The position numbers were made by a program, and so were the translations under genes. 64,000 nucleotides of DNA from Isochrysis galbana (taxonomy: Eukaryota; Haptophyta; Isochrysidales; Isochrysidaceae): the NCBI GenBank assembly GCA_018136815.1, contig CM030937.1:3523820-3587819 (forward strand), written 5' to 3'. The notes under the pieces were generated by a model. It ran no database searches. It had not been told where the DNA came from and worked only from the letters and a program-made list of their open reading frames with translations. Positions 31,662 through 42,256 of this stretch are shown here, piece after piece. Each line of letters opens with the position of its first letter. Position 1 is the first letter of the stretch.

Positions 31662-32411
31662 TTAAACCTTTTAATAGTCTCACCGCACACGCGGCCGTGG
31701 ACCCTCTACTTTCTACTCACGTAGGAAAACTTTCTACACCCTCACTCCCCCGGCCCTTCTCCCCCCGCCATAAGGCGACTCCCCCCGTGCACTACTAGGG
31801 GGATAGGGGTGAAGGGCTTAGATATGGTCCGGTGGCCCGCGCCTCCCCCCGGTGATCATTCCCCCCCTTCCTCCTGTGTCTCCGAGTGGGCGGCGGTCTC
31901 AGCCCCGACTTATCCTGTAAACAGGTGCGGGACTTACCTATTTTCCGGTGAGCGGAGCTCTCGCTCCGCCCACCCCCTTCTCCGCGCTCTCTCTCCCCTC
32001 TCCTGCAGGCACGCGCGATGGCGCGCCTGCGGCAGGCCTGCAGCTGCTCCTGGCGACCCCTGGAGGCTCCTGGAGGCCAGCTCAGGGGGCAGAGGAGGCT
32101 GGGGCTGGGCCCTGGCCTCCCCTGCCTCTCCCTCGCTGGCGCTCCTGAGCCTCTGGGGCCCCCAATCTGCACCTGTCTGCCTGTCGACCAGGGGGGGAGG
32201 GGGGGTTGGAGCGATGGGCTGGTCACGAGGGGCCAGGATGGGCGAATGGGGCGAGCCTGTGGGGAAGGGAGTGGGTCAGTAGGGCAGTGGCCTCCTGGCA
32301 AGCCATCAGGCGTGCCAGGAGGATGGGTGGTTCCTCCCCCATGGCAGGGGAGGAGTGGAGAGAGGGGGGGGCTCGTGCCCCCCCATGGGTCAACCAAGTA
32401 TAAACTTAGTT
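31662..32411 (-). mobile_element. Complete 750-bp SINE-like element, copy 3, with 16-bp TSD
   Basis: Highly similar over its full length to 4823-5576 (inverted). The 5' palindrome is at 32394-32411 and the 3' end (TATTAAAAGGTTTAA on the element strand) at 31662. A perfect 16-bp duplication CCTGTATCTTGGCGTA lies at 31646-31661 and 32412-32427. Because the duplication and sequence are intact, this is probably a recent insertion. It is close (about 170 bp) to the start of the FAHD1-like gene. Confidence 0.92.
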
Positions 32412-32584
32412 CCTGTATCTTGGCGTAGAGTAGTACACGACCGAGTTGAGAGCAGCCGGGTCCACATGGGGTAGCGGTATCATCTCAAAATCTTTTAGTA
32501 GTAGAATCTACTAGGAGTAGTATATGATTTTCAAGAAGGGCTTCTCGCGGACGCACCGGGAACAATCTCACCGTCGGCCAGTCG

Positions 32585-33820
32585 ATGGCCTCGGCGCTGC
32601 GCTCGGTGTCCCGCCGGCTGCTCTCCTCGACAGGTGCGATGGCGATGCCGCAGGCAGAGGTGGTCGAGGCGGGGCGCTCGACATTCCAGCCAATCGCAAA
32701 CGTCTGGTGCATCGGCCGCAATTACGCCGCCCACGCCAAGGAGGTGCGGCGCCCTCCCCCCCTTTTCCCGCCACCGCTCTTGCTGCATTCGCCGGCTGGT
32801 GGCCTGGCCCAGATTCAGACGCTCGTGTGCCGGAGACTTCGTCCCATCCTGTGTGCACTGACTCATATTGGGCCCACGCGCGCGCAGCTTGGCAACTCGG
32901 TCCCAACCGAGGAGCCCGTGCTCTTCCTCAAATCCTCATCTAGCGTCTCACAGCTCACTGGCGGCAACACGCTTGCTGCACTAGAAGCCGGCTCGCCGAT
33001 TGCTGCAGAGGAGATACACTATGAAGCAGAGCTCGTGCTCTTGATTGGAGAGCATGTGCCACGTGGCTCGCTAGCAGCAGGTGACGAGCTCCGGTGTTTG
33101 CGAGCTGTTGGGCTTGGTCTTGACCTCACACGACGTGGCAAGCAGACGGAACTCAAGAAGGCCGGCTTGCCGTGGTCGGTCTCCAAGGCCTTCGAGGGAT
33201 CTGCCGCGCTCACCCCCTTCTTGCCAGCAAGCGTCCTTACGAATGCCGACCTCCCGAACATATCCTTTGAACTTGCAATCAATGAGACGGTGCAGCGCTA
33301 CATCCAACACCCGCAAAACCCTTCCGTTTCAGACGGATTTATGATCGCTGTGCCTCAGACCCCCCCCCCCCCCTCACCCCCCCCCCCGCCGCCGCCGCCG
33401 CGCTGTGGCGGTTGCACTCTACATCTTCGGCTGACTTCTTGACTTCAAGCGCACAGGTGAAGCAAATTGGCAAAGTGGACCACATGATTTTTGACATTCC
33501 GTTCCAACTTCGATATGTGAACCAGCTCGTTCCACTTTTGCCAGGTCAGTGACATGGGCTCGTGTGGATGCCGCAGACGGCGTTTGGGCCTTGTGTGAGT
33601 GTCCATAAATCTAGTCACCGTTAATTGTTCACAATGCCGTCCTCTCTCCAACCGATTACATCGTAATAACTCCCCTCTTGCTGGCTACATCCACCCAGGA
33701 GACCTTCTATTCACCGGTACACCAGAAGGTGTGGGACCCATACGGCGTGGAGATAACGTGCGCATGCGCTTTCTTTCTCCTGAGTCTTTGTCACATCTGC
33801 AAGTGTTGGCTCCGGTCTAA
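32585..33820 (+). CDS. FAHD1: FAHD1-type fumarylacetoacetate hydrolase family protein, four exons
   Basis: Probable mitochondrial acylpyruvase/oxaloacetate decarboxylase. Exons: 32585-32743, 32888-33289, 33457-33544, 33699-33820; joined frame 771 nt, 256 residues, all introns GT-AG. Signature strings: VWCIGRNYAAHAKE completed by LGNSVPTEEPVLFLK; HYEAELVLLIG with the Glu-x-Glu metal ligands; LGLDLTRR with the third acidic ligand; KKAGLPWSVSKAF; MIFDIPFQLRYVN; and GDLLFTGTPEGVGP. Human FAHD1 has 224 residues; the extra length is an N-terminal stretch (MASALRSVSRRLLSSTG) that looks like a mitochondrial presequence. Intron 2 contains a C-run and CCG tract. I prefer FAHD1 over FAHD2 because of LPWSVSKAF and overall length. 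Confidence 0.9.
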
Positions 33821-34777
33821 TCGGTGTGCGCACGAGCAGCAATGACAACACTACAGGACGAATGGTTTGCCAATCGAGCGAGCTTTGCGAGTCGCAACAA
33901 GACCGCCTCTTCGTTTACGCCACTCTGCGACTACCACCATGCAAGGGCTGGCGGTGGTAGGCATGCGATACGCAGTGCTCAATTTATTTGCATCGAGCCA
34001 ACGTTGCGTGTGCACGCAGCGGCAGCAGCATGCAAAAGCGCACGCAAGCCATCGGGAAAGCGAACCACACAACAAAGGCGAGATCTCCGCAAAGAGGATA
34101 CGAAGGCTGTCTCCTTTCCCATTGCTCGCCGGTGGCAGGTGGTACAATGCATGCTCTTTTCCTTCTCTTTTCATCTGCCGTCGCGTTCGATGAGGGAGGG
34201 TGGGGCGCATGGCCACATATCTTTGTGCTACTTTGCACTTTTCGGGTCATCGCGCCTCAAAAACCTTTAAATCTTCTCTATTCTCCCTACACACTGCAAT
34301 AGCAATAGCGGCTAGAGGTAGGGGAGAATGGAGAATGGGTTATAAGAAAAGTCGGCACATCGCAGAGCCAGAATATTTTTCTCATGAGAAGGAGCGAAGC
34401 TTCCCCCCCGCCTTTCCTCCCTCGCAATCCGAAGTGGGAGCGGAGCCATGGCAATGGATGGCGACCGCGACCGACCTAAACTGTCCACTATGGCAGGCCC
34501 ACCTTCCGCCGCGCTCCATCGAGAGCACGGTGATGGTCAAGAAGGTGCAATTTGAGGTTCCCCCTTTTTCACCCTGCACCCGCCGATGAATGAGGAACCT
34601 AGGGGAAAGGCGGCTTGCTTTCATTCGGTACCAGAGGGGGGATCTCTCTCCCTTCCTCCCTCCCTCCCTCCTTCCGGTATTTCCCTCCCGCTCCCTCCCT
34701 CCGGTGTTGCCCTTCCCTAGCTCTTCCCTCCGGTATTTTCCCTGGGCCTACTACGGGTTTGAAGCGACCCTCGGACT
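33821..34777. other. Spacer, no gene seen
   Basis: No domain-bearing frame. AAGGTGCAATTTGAGGTTCC at 34543-34562 is a short motif also present near 18005, 43375 and 46895 at repeat junctions. CCCTCC microsatellite-like runs lie at about 34650-34700. Confidence 0.45.
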
Positions 34778-35012
34778 GTCGCATCCGCGAATCGACACTC
34801 ATTAGGATTCTTTTTCTCTTGTCTCTTGCGTTCGGCATTTATTTACAGTTGTCGTTATTGTTATAATTCTCTGTGTTCTCTCGTATTCACAAACAGATTT
34901 AATTAGCCCCGCGTGGACGCCTATGACCGTGGGTTGTGGAGCGCCCTCTCTCATTTTGTCGAAGAGAAGGAGAAGGGAAGTTTCCCCACCTTTCTTCTTC
35001 ACATGCGCCCTC
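34778..35012 (+). repeat. LTR 5' fragment
   Basis: Starts TGTCGCATCCGCGAATCGAC, an almost perfect palindrome, and matches the start of the minus-strand LTR at 25960-26149 (shared GGTTGTGGAGCGCCCTCTCT). It is cut off by a SINE-like element at 35013. Confidence 0.65.
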
Positions 35013-35475
35013 AACTAAGTTTATATATAGTAGTACTTAGTTCGCCCATGGGGGGGCACGAGCCCCCCCTCTCTCCACTCCTCCCCTGCCATGGGGGAGG
35101 AACCACCCACATCCACTCTCCTGGCACACTGGCACGCCTGATCGCCTGATGGCTTGCCATGAGCACACAGCCTTGCTGATACATTCCCATTCCTCTCCCC
35201 ACAGGCCCGCCTGACTCGCCCGCCCTGGCCCGCCCTGGCCTGCCCATCTCTCTGACCAGGAGGAAGGGGGAAACGGATCACCGGGGGGGGGGGGGGCGCG
35301 GGCCACCGACCGACCATATCTAAGCCCTTTTCCCCTATCCCCCTAGTAGTGCACGGGGGGAGTCGCCTGATGGCGGGGGGGAAAGGGCCGGGAGAGTGGG
35401 GGTGTAGAAAGTTTTGCTGCGTGAGTAGAAAGCAGAGGGTCCACGGCCGCGTGTGCGGTGAGAATATTAAGAAAA
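35013..35475 (+). mobile_element. Internally shortened SINE-like element
   Basis: Leader AACTAAGTTTATATATAGTA then GTACTTAGTT, the family 5' body, a jump over the central GC-rich part, and the full 3' module (GTGCACGGGGGGAGTCGCC, CGTGTGCGGTGAGAATATTAAG). Length is about 460 bp instead of 750. No clear TSD; its 3' end abuts LINE sequence. Confidence 0.78.
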
Positions 35476-36011
35476 AAATTTTATGGCAACAACACGAACG
35501 CCTCCAGAAGAGCCAAAGCGGACATGGGCCGCCAGCCGAAAAAACGAATAGACGTCAACGAATTCCGCCCACTATTCGAAACGAACGACGACAACGAACT
35601 GATACCAAGCAGTATACTCGTGGAGTTATTAGAGAGATTAAAATTCAGGCATATAACGGGACGAGAAAACAACATAGGACAGAGTGACCAAGGATAGCAG
35701 CAAGCATAGGGGGGCGCAACGCCCCCACCGAGAAACCCGCCATAGGGGAAGGCCGGGAGGCCGGGCCCCCACACAGGGACGTAACGTACCCGAATCCACA
35801 AAGGACAGACACACGAGGCCTGCCCCTCCCCTCCCCCCAACGCTAGGCCCAAAGTAGTGTACATGGGCCGACCCCCCAAAACCGAAGAAAAAGGAACGAG
35901 GGGGGGAGCGGAAGGGAGAGTAGTGGTAGAGGTATAGGCGATGGCGACGCGATCGCGGGTGGAAGCGAGTCGATAGTAGCATAGCGGACACCTTCAAGAA
36001 CGTTTTTTTAG
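35476..36011 (+). mobile_element. LINE 3' end: small C-terminal ORF and T-tailed 3' UTR
   Basis: Contains MGRQPKKRIDVNEFRPLFE (from 35524), a peptide also encoded at 58261 (MGRQPKKRIDTNDIYPIF) and 46915 (GQTAEKRIDINDIRPVF), so it is part of the element. The downstream 3' UTR (GGCCTGCCC, GGCCCAAAGTAGTGTACATG, GGTATAGGCGATGGCG) ends in ACACCTTCAAGAACG plus T7 at about 36011. Confidence 0.7.
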
Positions 36012-36732
36012 ACCAAAGTGTCTTGCAAGGTGAACGCACAACACGTCGGCAACACGGTGCGAAGGTATAAAGCTATGTGTACAAGTGCCAATCGAATGAA
36101 ACACACCAATACACAGACGCAGCACAATGACACCCGCTCATGAGTAACAAGTACTTGCTCCGAGCTATCGTACCACTCAAGCATACATATGAGCTGCTCA
36201 AAACACGCAGCGTACACTTCGTGGGACGGTAAATGCGCGCAAGAGGCGTTCAACACCACAAGCACATGCATTGCCGCGGCGCAATACACATCACACATCT
36301 CACCACTGCCACTCGTGACCCGCAGGAGCACAACGGACAAGACGCCAACGTCAGTGCTCCCGACGTGTCCCCCGCGAACCTCTTCACGCCATGGATCGTA
36401 TGAGGTTCCCTAGCCGTAATGGGCTGACTGCAACAGGTCACTGTGAGACTGTGAGACGTCAGATCGCGGTGAACAAGAGTTAGCAAAAAGATGGCCTTTA
36501 GGGCAATGCTGAACGCAGCTGTCAATCCAGCGTGAAGTACGACGAGGTGCCTGTATCGCGATGGCATAAGTCACAGTGTCTGCCAGGCATGCCCAATTCG
36601 AGGCCAGCGACGCGCCATCGCAACCCGCTCAGCACTAAGCCTCCGGCACAAGCTTCACACCCTGGTGATGAAGGAAGAGCACACGTGCACAAGCTACTCT
36701 GCTCGCACACAATGAGGACAGGTGGAGAACAT
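36012..36732. other. 3' flank of bL12-like gene, no gene seen
   Basis: I searched this stretch for the missing bL12 C-terminal domain in the orientation of the neighbouring gene and found none. One minus-strand frame (36008-36265) is Cys/Val-rich and hydrophobic, but nothing else supports it. Confidence 0.5.
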
Positions 36733-37014
36733 CTACTCGGAATCCTCTGCAGCCGCACCCTCCTCATCGCCCGACTCCTCCTCCTCCTTCTTGCCCGCCT
36801 CCTCGAAGAATTCCTCAATCCGCTGGACAAGCTCAGACGCCTCAAGCAGTGAGAGGCCACGCAGCTTCTCAATGATGTCGTCGATATCAGCGGCGTTGGT
36901 CTGCATGGCCGGCGAGGCAGCGACGCGCGCGATGCCGCCGACCCGCACCGACGGTGCGACGAAGGCGGACGAGCCGACGAGCATCGAGGCGAGGCAGACG
37001 AGGCGGAATACCAT
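36733..37014 (-). CDS. Plastid-targeted protein with only the bL12 N-terminal domain
   Basis: A 93-residue ORF. Residues 1-17 (MVFRLVCLASMLVGSSA) form a signal peptide followed by FVAPSVRVGG, i.e. the ASAF-type motif that marks import into complex red plastids, then a short Arg/Ser-rich transit-like part. Residues about 42-68 (DIDDIIEKLRGLSLLEASEL, then VQRIEEFF) match the helical N-terminal domain of ribosomal protein bL12, which dimerises and docks on uL10. The protein then ends in an acidic tail (KKEEEESGDEEGAAAEDSE) instead of the hinge and C-terminal domain that binds elongation factors. A donor-like GGTGCGG in the tail could lead to a further exon, but none was found downstream. Either it is a shortened paralogue or the gene model is incomplete. 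Confidence 0.72.
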   Translation of the reverse strand: MVFRLVCLASMLVGSSAFVAPSVRVGGIARVAASPAMQTNAADIDDIIEKLRGLSLLEASELVQRIEEFFEEAGKKEEEESGDEEGAAAEDSE

Positions 37015-37377
37015 AGCGACAAGATGGGGGAGCAGGGGGGGCCCGAGAGAGACACCAGGAGGTAGGTAAGATATCAGCCTTGCTCTTTAATAAAAAGATA
37101 CGCAGCCCCAAACGAGAGGATCGGAGTGGCGAGGAGAGCAGAGCCCTCGCGCGGCTGGCTGGCGACGTTCACGAGCTCACAGCTGAGGTGGGCGGCGGCG
37201 CGTTTTGTTTTTATGAGGTGATTTCTATGATTTCTAAGCATCTCCAGAGTAAAACAGGAAAAAGCGTACTCTCTCAGCTTGGCAGGTCCGCAAGTTTGCA
37301 AGTTTTGATCCTAGCTGTTTAGCCCCAACCCATTGGGGCCCAGTGATAGATAGCAGCATTGTGTAGACGAGGGGTAA

Positions 37378-37770
37378 AAAAAAATTGAAGATTCAAGCTA
37401 CTACCGCTAGCTATGAAGACCACGCACTCACGGTACCGACTCACGCCTCACGCCATCGCCTATACCCCAGAACACTCACTCCTCACTCCCTTGACACTAC
37501 CCCCTTCATTCTTTTGTCTTATGTATCGGGGGGGGGGGGGTGCGTGCACTACGACGGGCCAAGCGCAAGGGGCGGGCTGGGGCAGACCTGTTATTTATTG
37601 GGTGTTCTTGTGGCAGACAAAGACAAACGTAAAACGCCTCCTCAACTATCTTATAGTGTCCCCGGGGGGTCTCGGCCCCCGCCCCCGCCCTTCGGCCTTT
37701 CTTCGTCCGCTGCCGCACTGTCGCGGTGTTTGACTGCCGCGCGGGGTGTCTTCCCGTAGATATACCGTAA
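37378..37770 (-). mobile_element. LINE 3' UTR fragment
   Basis: On the minus strand the stretch ends in a T9 run at 37378 after AGCTTGAATCTTCAA. It contains GGCCCGTCGTAGTGCACGC and GGTATAGGCGATGGCG, the conserved 3' UTR blocks. It is 5'-truncated near 37770. Between 37771 and 37928 nothing is recognised. Confidence 0.68.
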
Positions 37771-37928
37771 ATTGGCGGTTATCTTACTATCGCGCTGGCT
37801 GCTAGGGTCAGGGAGCAGCCAGGGCGGCAACAAAAAGCAGGAAGGTCATGACAGACAGTGAGTGAGACAGTGCTACAGGGGTAGAGTCTAGAACCTGGGA
37901 CACCTGGTGGCACTGCAAATCTCACGAG

Positions 37929-39088
37929 GATACTGTCGCATTCGCGATCGACCGCGGCTTTCGACTTTACTCGTTAGTCGTTCTACGCGTCACTCGTTAC
38001 TCGCTCCTTACCTGGTTGCGCCTCCTTGTAGCCTGTGTATCCCGGTTCCCAGGCCTGGTCCTTGTGCTTTGCGATCGCCTGGGTCCCTCCTTGCCCTCGT
38101 CCTCCCCCGCGCTCGTCCTCGTTCTTGTCGCAGGTGTTCGCCGTCGGGTTTTCCCCCCAGCAGTTAGCCTACCTACTTCCTCGCCCTTGTTTCTTGTTTT
38201 CATCAGTGCACGGGAAGTGTTGTAGATTCCCTCCTTACTTCTACTAACCCCCCTCTTGTAAGTGTCGATCGCATCGGCTCTCCCGTCGTATCGTCGCTCC
38301 CCTCCCGTCGCATCGTCGCTCTCCTTTCGGCCTTCTCTTCCTTGTTTTTCCATTCCCCGTGTTTCCCCGTTCGAGTGGGGAAAGATACGTGAATGTGAGT
38401 GAGGGTGTGGTTGGGCTGAGTAATGGGAGGCTGTGGCTGCTGTGTGTGCTGATGTGGGGGGGCTGTATGTGGTAGTAACATGTGAAGTATGAACAGTAGG
38501 AGGCACAGGGGATGAGGTGACACGAACGGGGGAGGCATGCGCGGACGAGGGCGAGACCGAGGGTTCGGTCTCAGACGGCATGCGGACGAGCGAGACGAGA
38601 GCAGAGGACACAGGCAGGCGAGAGGGGCACGGGAGCGGTCGACCGGTGGCGCTGATCGCGGGACGAAGAACAAGGGAGAAGACACTCACGGGAAAAGTAA
38701 ACACCGGGAAAGGGAAAAGACGCGGGAAGAGAGAGGGATGAAACGGGGCCGGAAACTCAAGGAGACGCAGCACCCAGGACAAGCTGAGGTACATGTACAG
38801 GTGCTGCAAAATGAGCACCGCAACACCCGAGCAGAACTCCTGTAAAAGGGAGAAATGGGTGGGACGATGCGTACAAATAGGTTGCCGCGTCAAGCTTCCG
38901 AATTTGTGCTCAAAGGGCCCACGGGTGCTCTCATCTTCGTCTATTTTAAGCGTCGCTTTCAACGTTTGGTTTCTCGGTTATCTTTGGTTTCTCTCGCCTC
39001 GTCGTTCTAATTCTGGATTTCTTCTATTTCGGTTGCTCTGATCTCTTTCCATGCCGCTCGTCGAGACGACTCGAATTTAGTCGGGGAG
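37929..39088 (+). other. LTR-like start followed by low-complexity sequence
   Basis: TGTCGCATTCGCGATCGACC at 37929 resembles the LTR start seen at 26149, 34778 and 39089, and CT-rich U5-like sequence follows. The rest (38250-39088) has a long minus-strand open frame that is Ser/Pro/Thr-rich and unsupported. I call no gene. Confidence 0.35.
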
Positions 39089-39516
39089 TGTCGTATTTCA
39101 TACGATGACAGACTTTTACTTTAACCTGTGGGTTATTTTTAAGCCTCAAGGTCTCGTCGATAGGTATACCGCCTCTTCTCTTACTTTCTCTCGATGTCAT
39201 CAAATGTTCCGTGACTGTCTTTTGTCTTCTCTCCGTGTCTCGGTCATAGCTCCCCAGCGAGGTCTGTCCTCGTTGTGCCGACCCCTCTGTCGCATGTCTG
39301 CGCGTTGCTGAATTGCCCTGGTGCCGACGCTTGGCCGTCCGTCCAGGTGTGGTTAGTTTTCGCCCCGTTTGGTTTAGTGTGTGTGGTTCTGTGTCCTTAT
39401 CTTTTTGGGACCTAGCGTTGTAGCCTCCCGTGTCTACCTCGGACCTAAGAAGCTCTCATTCTCATTCTCTCTCTCTGCCACTAGCTCGCTAGCTAGCCTC
39501 GTCCCTACTCTCCGAA
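39089..39516 (+). mobile_element. Solo or truncated LTR
   Basis: Starts TGTCGTATTTCATACGATGACA and matches the reverse complement of 63512-64000 in order: AACCTGTGGGTTATTTT, AAGCCTCAAGGTCTCGTCG, CCCAGCGAGGTCTG, GGTGTGGTTAGTTTTCGCCC, CCTAAGAAGCTCTCATTCTC. It is cut at 39517 by the T-tail (here A-run) of an inverted LINE fragment, so its own 3' end is not visible. Confidence 0.75.
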
Positions 39517-40085
39517 AAAAAAATTCTTGAAGGTGCCCGCTAAGCTGCTACTGACTCACACCCCTCCGGTATCTCACTCGCCATCGCCTATACCCCACAC
39601 TCTCACCCCCGCTTCCGCTACCCCCCCTACGGGGGGTGGGCCCGCGTGCACTACGACGGGCCAGGCGGGTGGGGGGCGGGCTGGGGCGGGCCTGTCGGTT
39701 CTAACTCCGCGGACAAACGTAAACGCGCGCGTCGCTTACCTTATTCTGACTTTTTTGTTCTGCGGCCCCCGCCTCTTGGGTCGTTCTCGTCAGGCGCCGC
39801 GCTTTCGCGGTGTCCGCCTGTCGCGTCGGGTGTCGACCTGTAGACCTACTGTAAACAGGCTTGAGTCTTACCTTTCTTGGGGTCAGATCGTGTCGATTTT
39901 TTTGTCGTATTTTTCTCGTCGTTCTCTTCATTCTCTTACGGGCGTGCGATGTCTGCGCGCGCCATGGCCCCCCTCTGAGAGGACCCTCGGGCCCCCCCAG
40001 AGGGCCAGCTGGGCCAGCTCAGGGGGCAGTGGAGGCTGGGGCTGGGCCCCTGGCCTCCCCTGCCTCTCCCACGCTGGCCTCGCTC
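39517..40085 (-). mobile_element. Chimeric element: SINE-like body joined to LINE 3' UTR
   Basis: Read on the minus strand: 40085-39860 resembles the centre of the 750-bp element (GGGAGAGGCAGGGGAGGCCA, CCTGTTTACAG), and 39860-39518 is the LINE 3' UTR (GGCCCGTCGTAGTGCACGC, GGTATAGGCGATGGCG), ending CACCTTCAAGAA plus T9. This is a non-autonomous form with the LINE's own tail. Confidence 0.62.
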
Positions 40086-42030
40086 CAAAGCTAAGATCCA
40101 CTATGAACGAGCTAGGGATGATAGATGCGTACAACTTAGTGAACGGTAGCATAAAAGGGGGCTACACAAGGCTCTCGGGGACCATTCACACAAGGATAGA
40201 CAGAATATACACGCCGATCGCGTGCTCTAATATTAATTGGCAAACGATAGGCCCACACCCGGCGCTCTTCACAGGGAAGGGCGCCTCGGACCACCTACCG
40301 GTCGTAGGCACCTTTGAAATGGTCGGATACAAATCCGGCCGCACGTACGACGTGCGTATAGACAATGAGCTGTTCGCTTCGGAAGATGTACGGAGAGTGG
40401 TAGCACATCTATGGAAGAACCACATGAATCCGGAAATACCGGACGAAAACGTGGATGACGCCTGGGGCAATGCCAAAAGGGCAGTAGCTACATACCTCCT
40501 ATGGGCAACGCGACAAGGTAAAGAACACCAAGAGATAGCCAAGGCAATCGACGAGCTCGCTTTGCTAGGGATAGAACTAATTGACAACGAGCCCAACGCC
40601 AGGAAATTGGATAGGATGAGGGAGCTCAACGACAAAATAGACACAATCCGGAGAACGTCCAGGCCGACGTCAAAGGAAAGTTTCGACGCCCTCAAACACG
40701 AAGAGAGAATGACGAAGGAATTCTTTCAAAAGTTCCAATCCCGAACTTCCAACAGCGCGATCCCGGAACTTTACATCACAAACGACTGGAACGCCCCAGA
40801 CAGCATTGCGAGGTGCACGACCACGGACGACGCGGAGATACGCAAGGAACTCAGGAAATACTACGGGTGGCTATACCAAGAACGCAGAAGTGTAAGAGAC
40901 CGGGAGCTGGAAGAGACGCTAGAGAAGTGCCCAATGAACGCACGCGACAGCACCGCGATCGAAGGGAAGATCGAAATGGAGGAACTCCTAGAAGCCATAG
41001 CACAGATAGGCAACGGAAAGAGCGCGGGGCCAGATGCACTGCCGGCGGAATTCTACAAAAGCTTCACTGAGTTAGTAAAGCAGGACTTCTTAAGAGTCAT
41101 TAACCTAGCGCTAGACCAGGGATACTTAAACGTATCTATGAGAGAAGGAGACATCATACTCCTGTACAAGAAAGGGGACACACGCGACCCTAGGAATTAC
41201 AGACCCATCACGCTATTACAAAGCGATTACAAGATTCTAGCCAAAATACTTACAAATAGACTAAAGAAAGTGATCGGGAATATTATCTCGAAAGATCAAC
41301 TTGGCTTCGTTCCCAAACGCCTTATAGGTGAAGCCACTCATCTGTTACAACTAACCTACGCCTACCTAGACGAAACGGGGGAGCCGGGGCTCCTCCTAGC
41401 GCTAGACTGGGAAAAGGCCTTTGACAGAGTCAACTGGGAATTCTACCACCTCGTCCTTGAGAAAATGAAATTCGGGGGAGACTTCCGCAAATACGCGAAA
41501 TCTCTTACGAATTCTGAGGCGAAACCTATTCGATACATCAAAGTCAATGGGGGCAGAAGCTTCCCGTTCAACGTAGCAAGCGGAGTCCCTCAGGGATGCC
41601 CGCTATCGCCGCTGGCCTTCCTTCTAACGGCGGAAGTCCTCACTCGCGCAATCAATGAAGATGAAGACATAAACGGCATTGTAGTAAATGGAGCCGAACT
41701 TAAAATAAGCCAATTTGCGGACGACACACAACTTCTGGCGGCTGACTACGGCAGCTTGGCGCGCGCCCTCAAATGGGTGGAGAGATACGCGGCGGCCTCG
41801 TGTGGCAAACCTAACGACCAAAAGTTCGAAGGGCTGCGAATGGGTTCTTTAAAAAGAAAACGCCCCCCCGCCAGTTTCCAGAGATACAAGTGGCTCAAAA
41901 GAAGCGAGTATGCGACCATATTGGGAGTCCCGCTAGGAGGGGCCCAAGCCACAAAGGCCTTTTGGCGAAAGCTAATAGACACAATAGAGAAGAAAACCAC
42001 CCTGCCTCTTCCTATTAAGAGGATGTGTTA
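40086..42030 (+). pseudogene. LINE reverse transcriptase, 5' and 3' truncated
   Basis: The best RT copy in the window. It opens inside the endonuclease end (STMNELGMIDAYNLVNGS, then HTRIDRIYTP and GKGASDHLPVVGTF, the last APE-type motif). After a helical linker it gives the whole RT: SAGPDALPAEFYKSF, LLYKKGDTRDPRNYRPITLL, KDQLGFVPKRLIG, ALDWEKAFDRV (first catalytic Asp), SGVPQGCPLSPLAFLL and FADDTQLL (catalytic Asp pair). It ends shortly after FWRKLIDTIEKK, where sequence leaves the LINE. The frame is open for over 640 codons. The family is L1-like. The 5' half of the element is missing, so it cannot move on its own. Confidence 0.9.
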
Positions 42031-42256
42031 ACAGGTCGCAATAGGTCCGTAACAGGTCAAAATAAAACTCATTTTACTAATATTATAGATGTATTAGTAT
42101 GTGATATATAATATGAATATGGTTGGCTTCTGTGTGAGCTTAGTTACTAGGGAGAGGAAGGGATCTGAGATGTGATTTGGGCGTGGCTACGATAGCGGTG
42201 CCTATAGTATAGGCCTATAGCCACGCGCGAGGCGAGAATATTGAAAGGTTTTTTTT
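42031..42256 (+). repeat. Alternative 3' tail fused to the RT fragment
   Basis: AT-rich to 42130, then GGGCGTGGCTACGATAGC and the ending GAGGCGAGAATATTGAAAGG plus T9, the SINE-like type of 3' end instead of the LINE 3' UTR found elsewhere. A GTAACAGGTC repeat occurs at about 42048 and 42279 and may be a duplication of part of this stretch. Confidence 0.5.

Noticed and set aside
35013-35475. Palindromic leader as a Helitron 3' hairpin
   Set aside because: Target-site duplications of 16-17 bp and T-tails fit retrotransposition; Helitrons make no such duplication.
37997-38962. 321-codon minus-strand frame
   Set aside because: Ser/Pro/Thr-rich without domains, starts without a supported ATG and overlaps LTR-like sequence.
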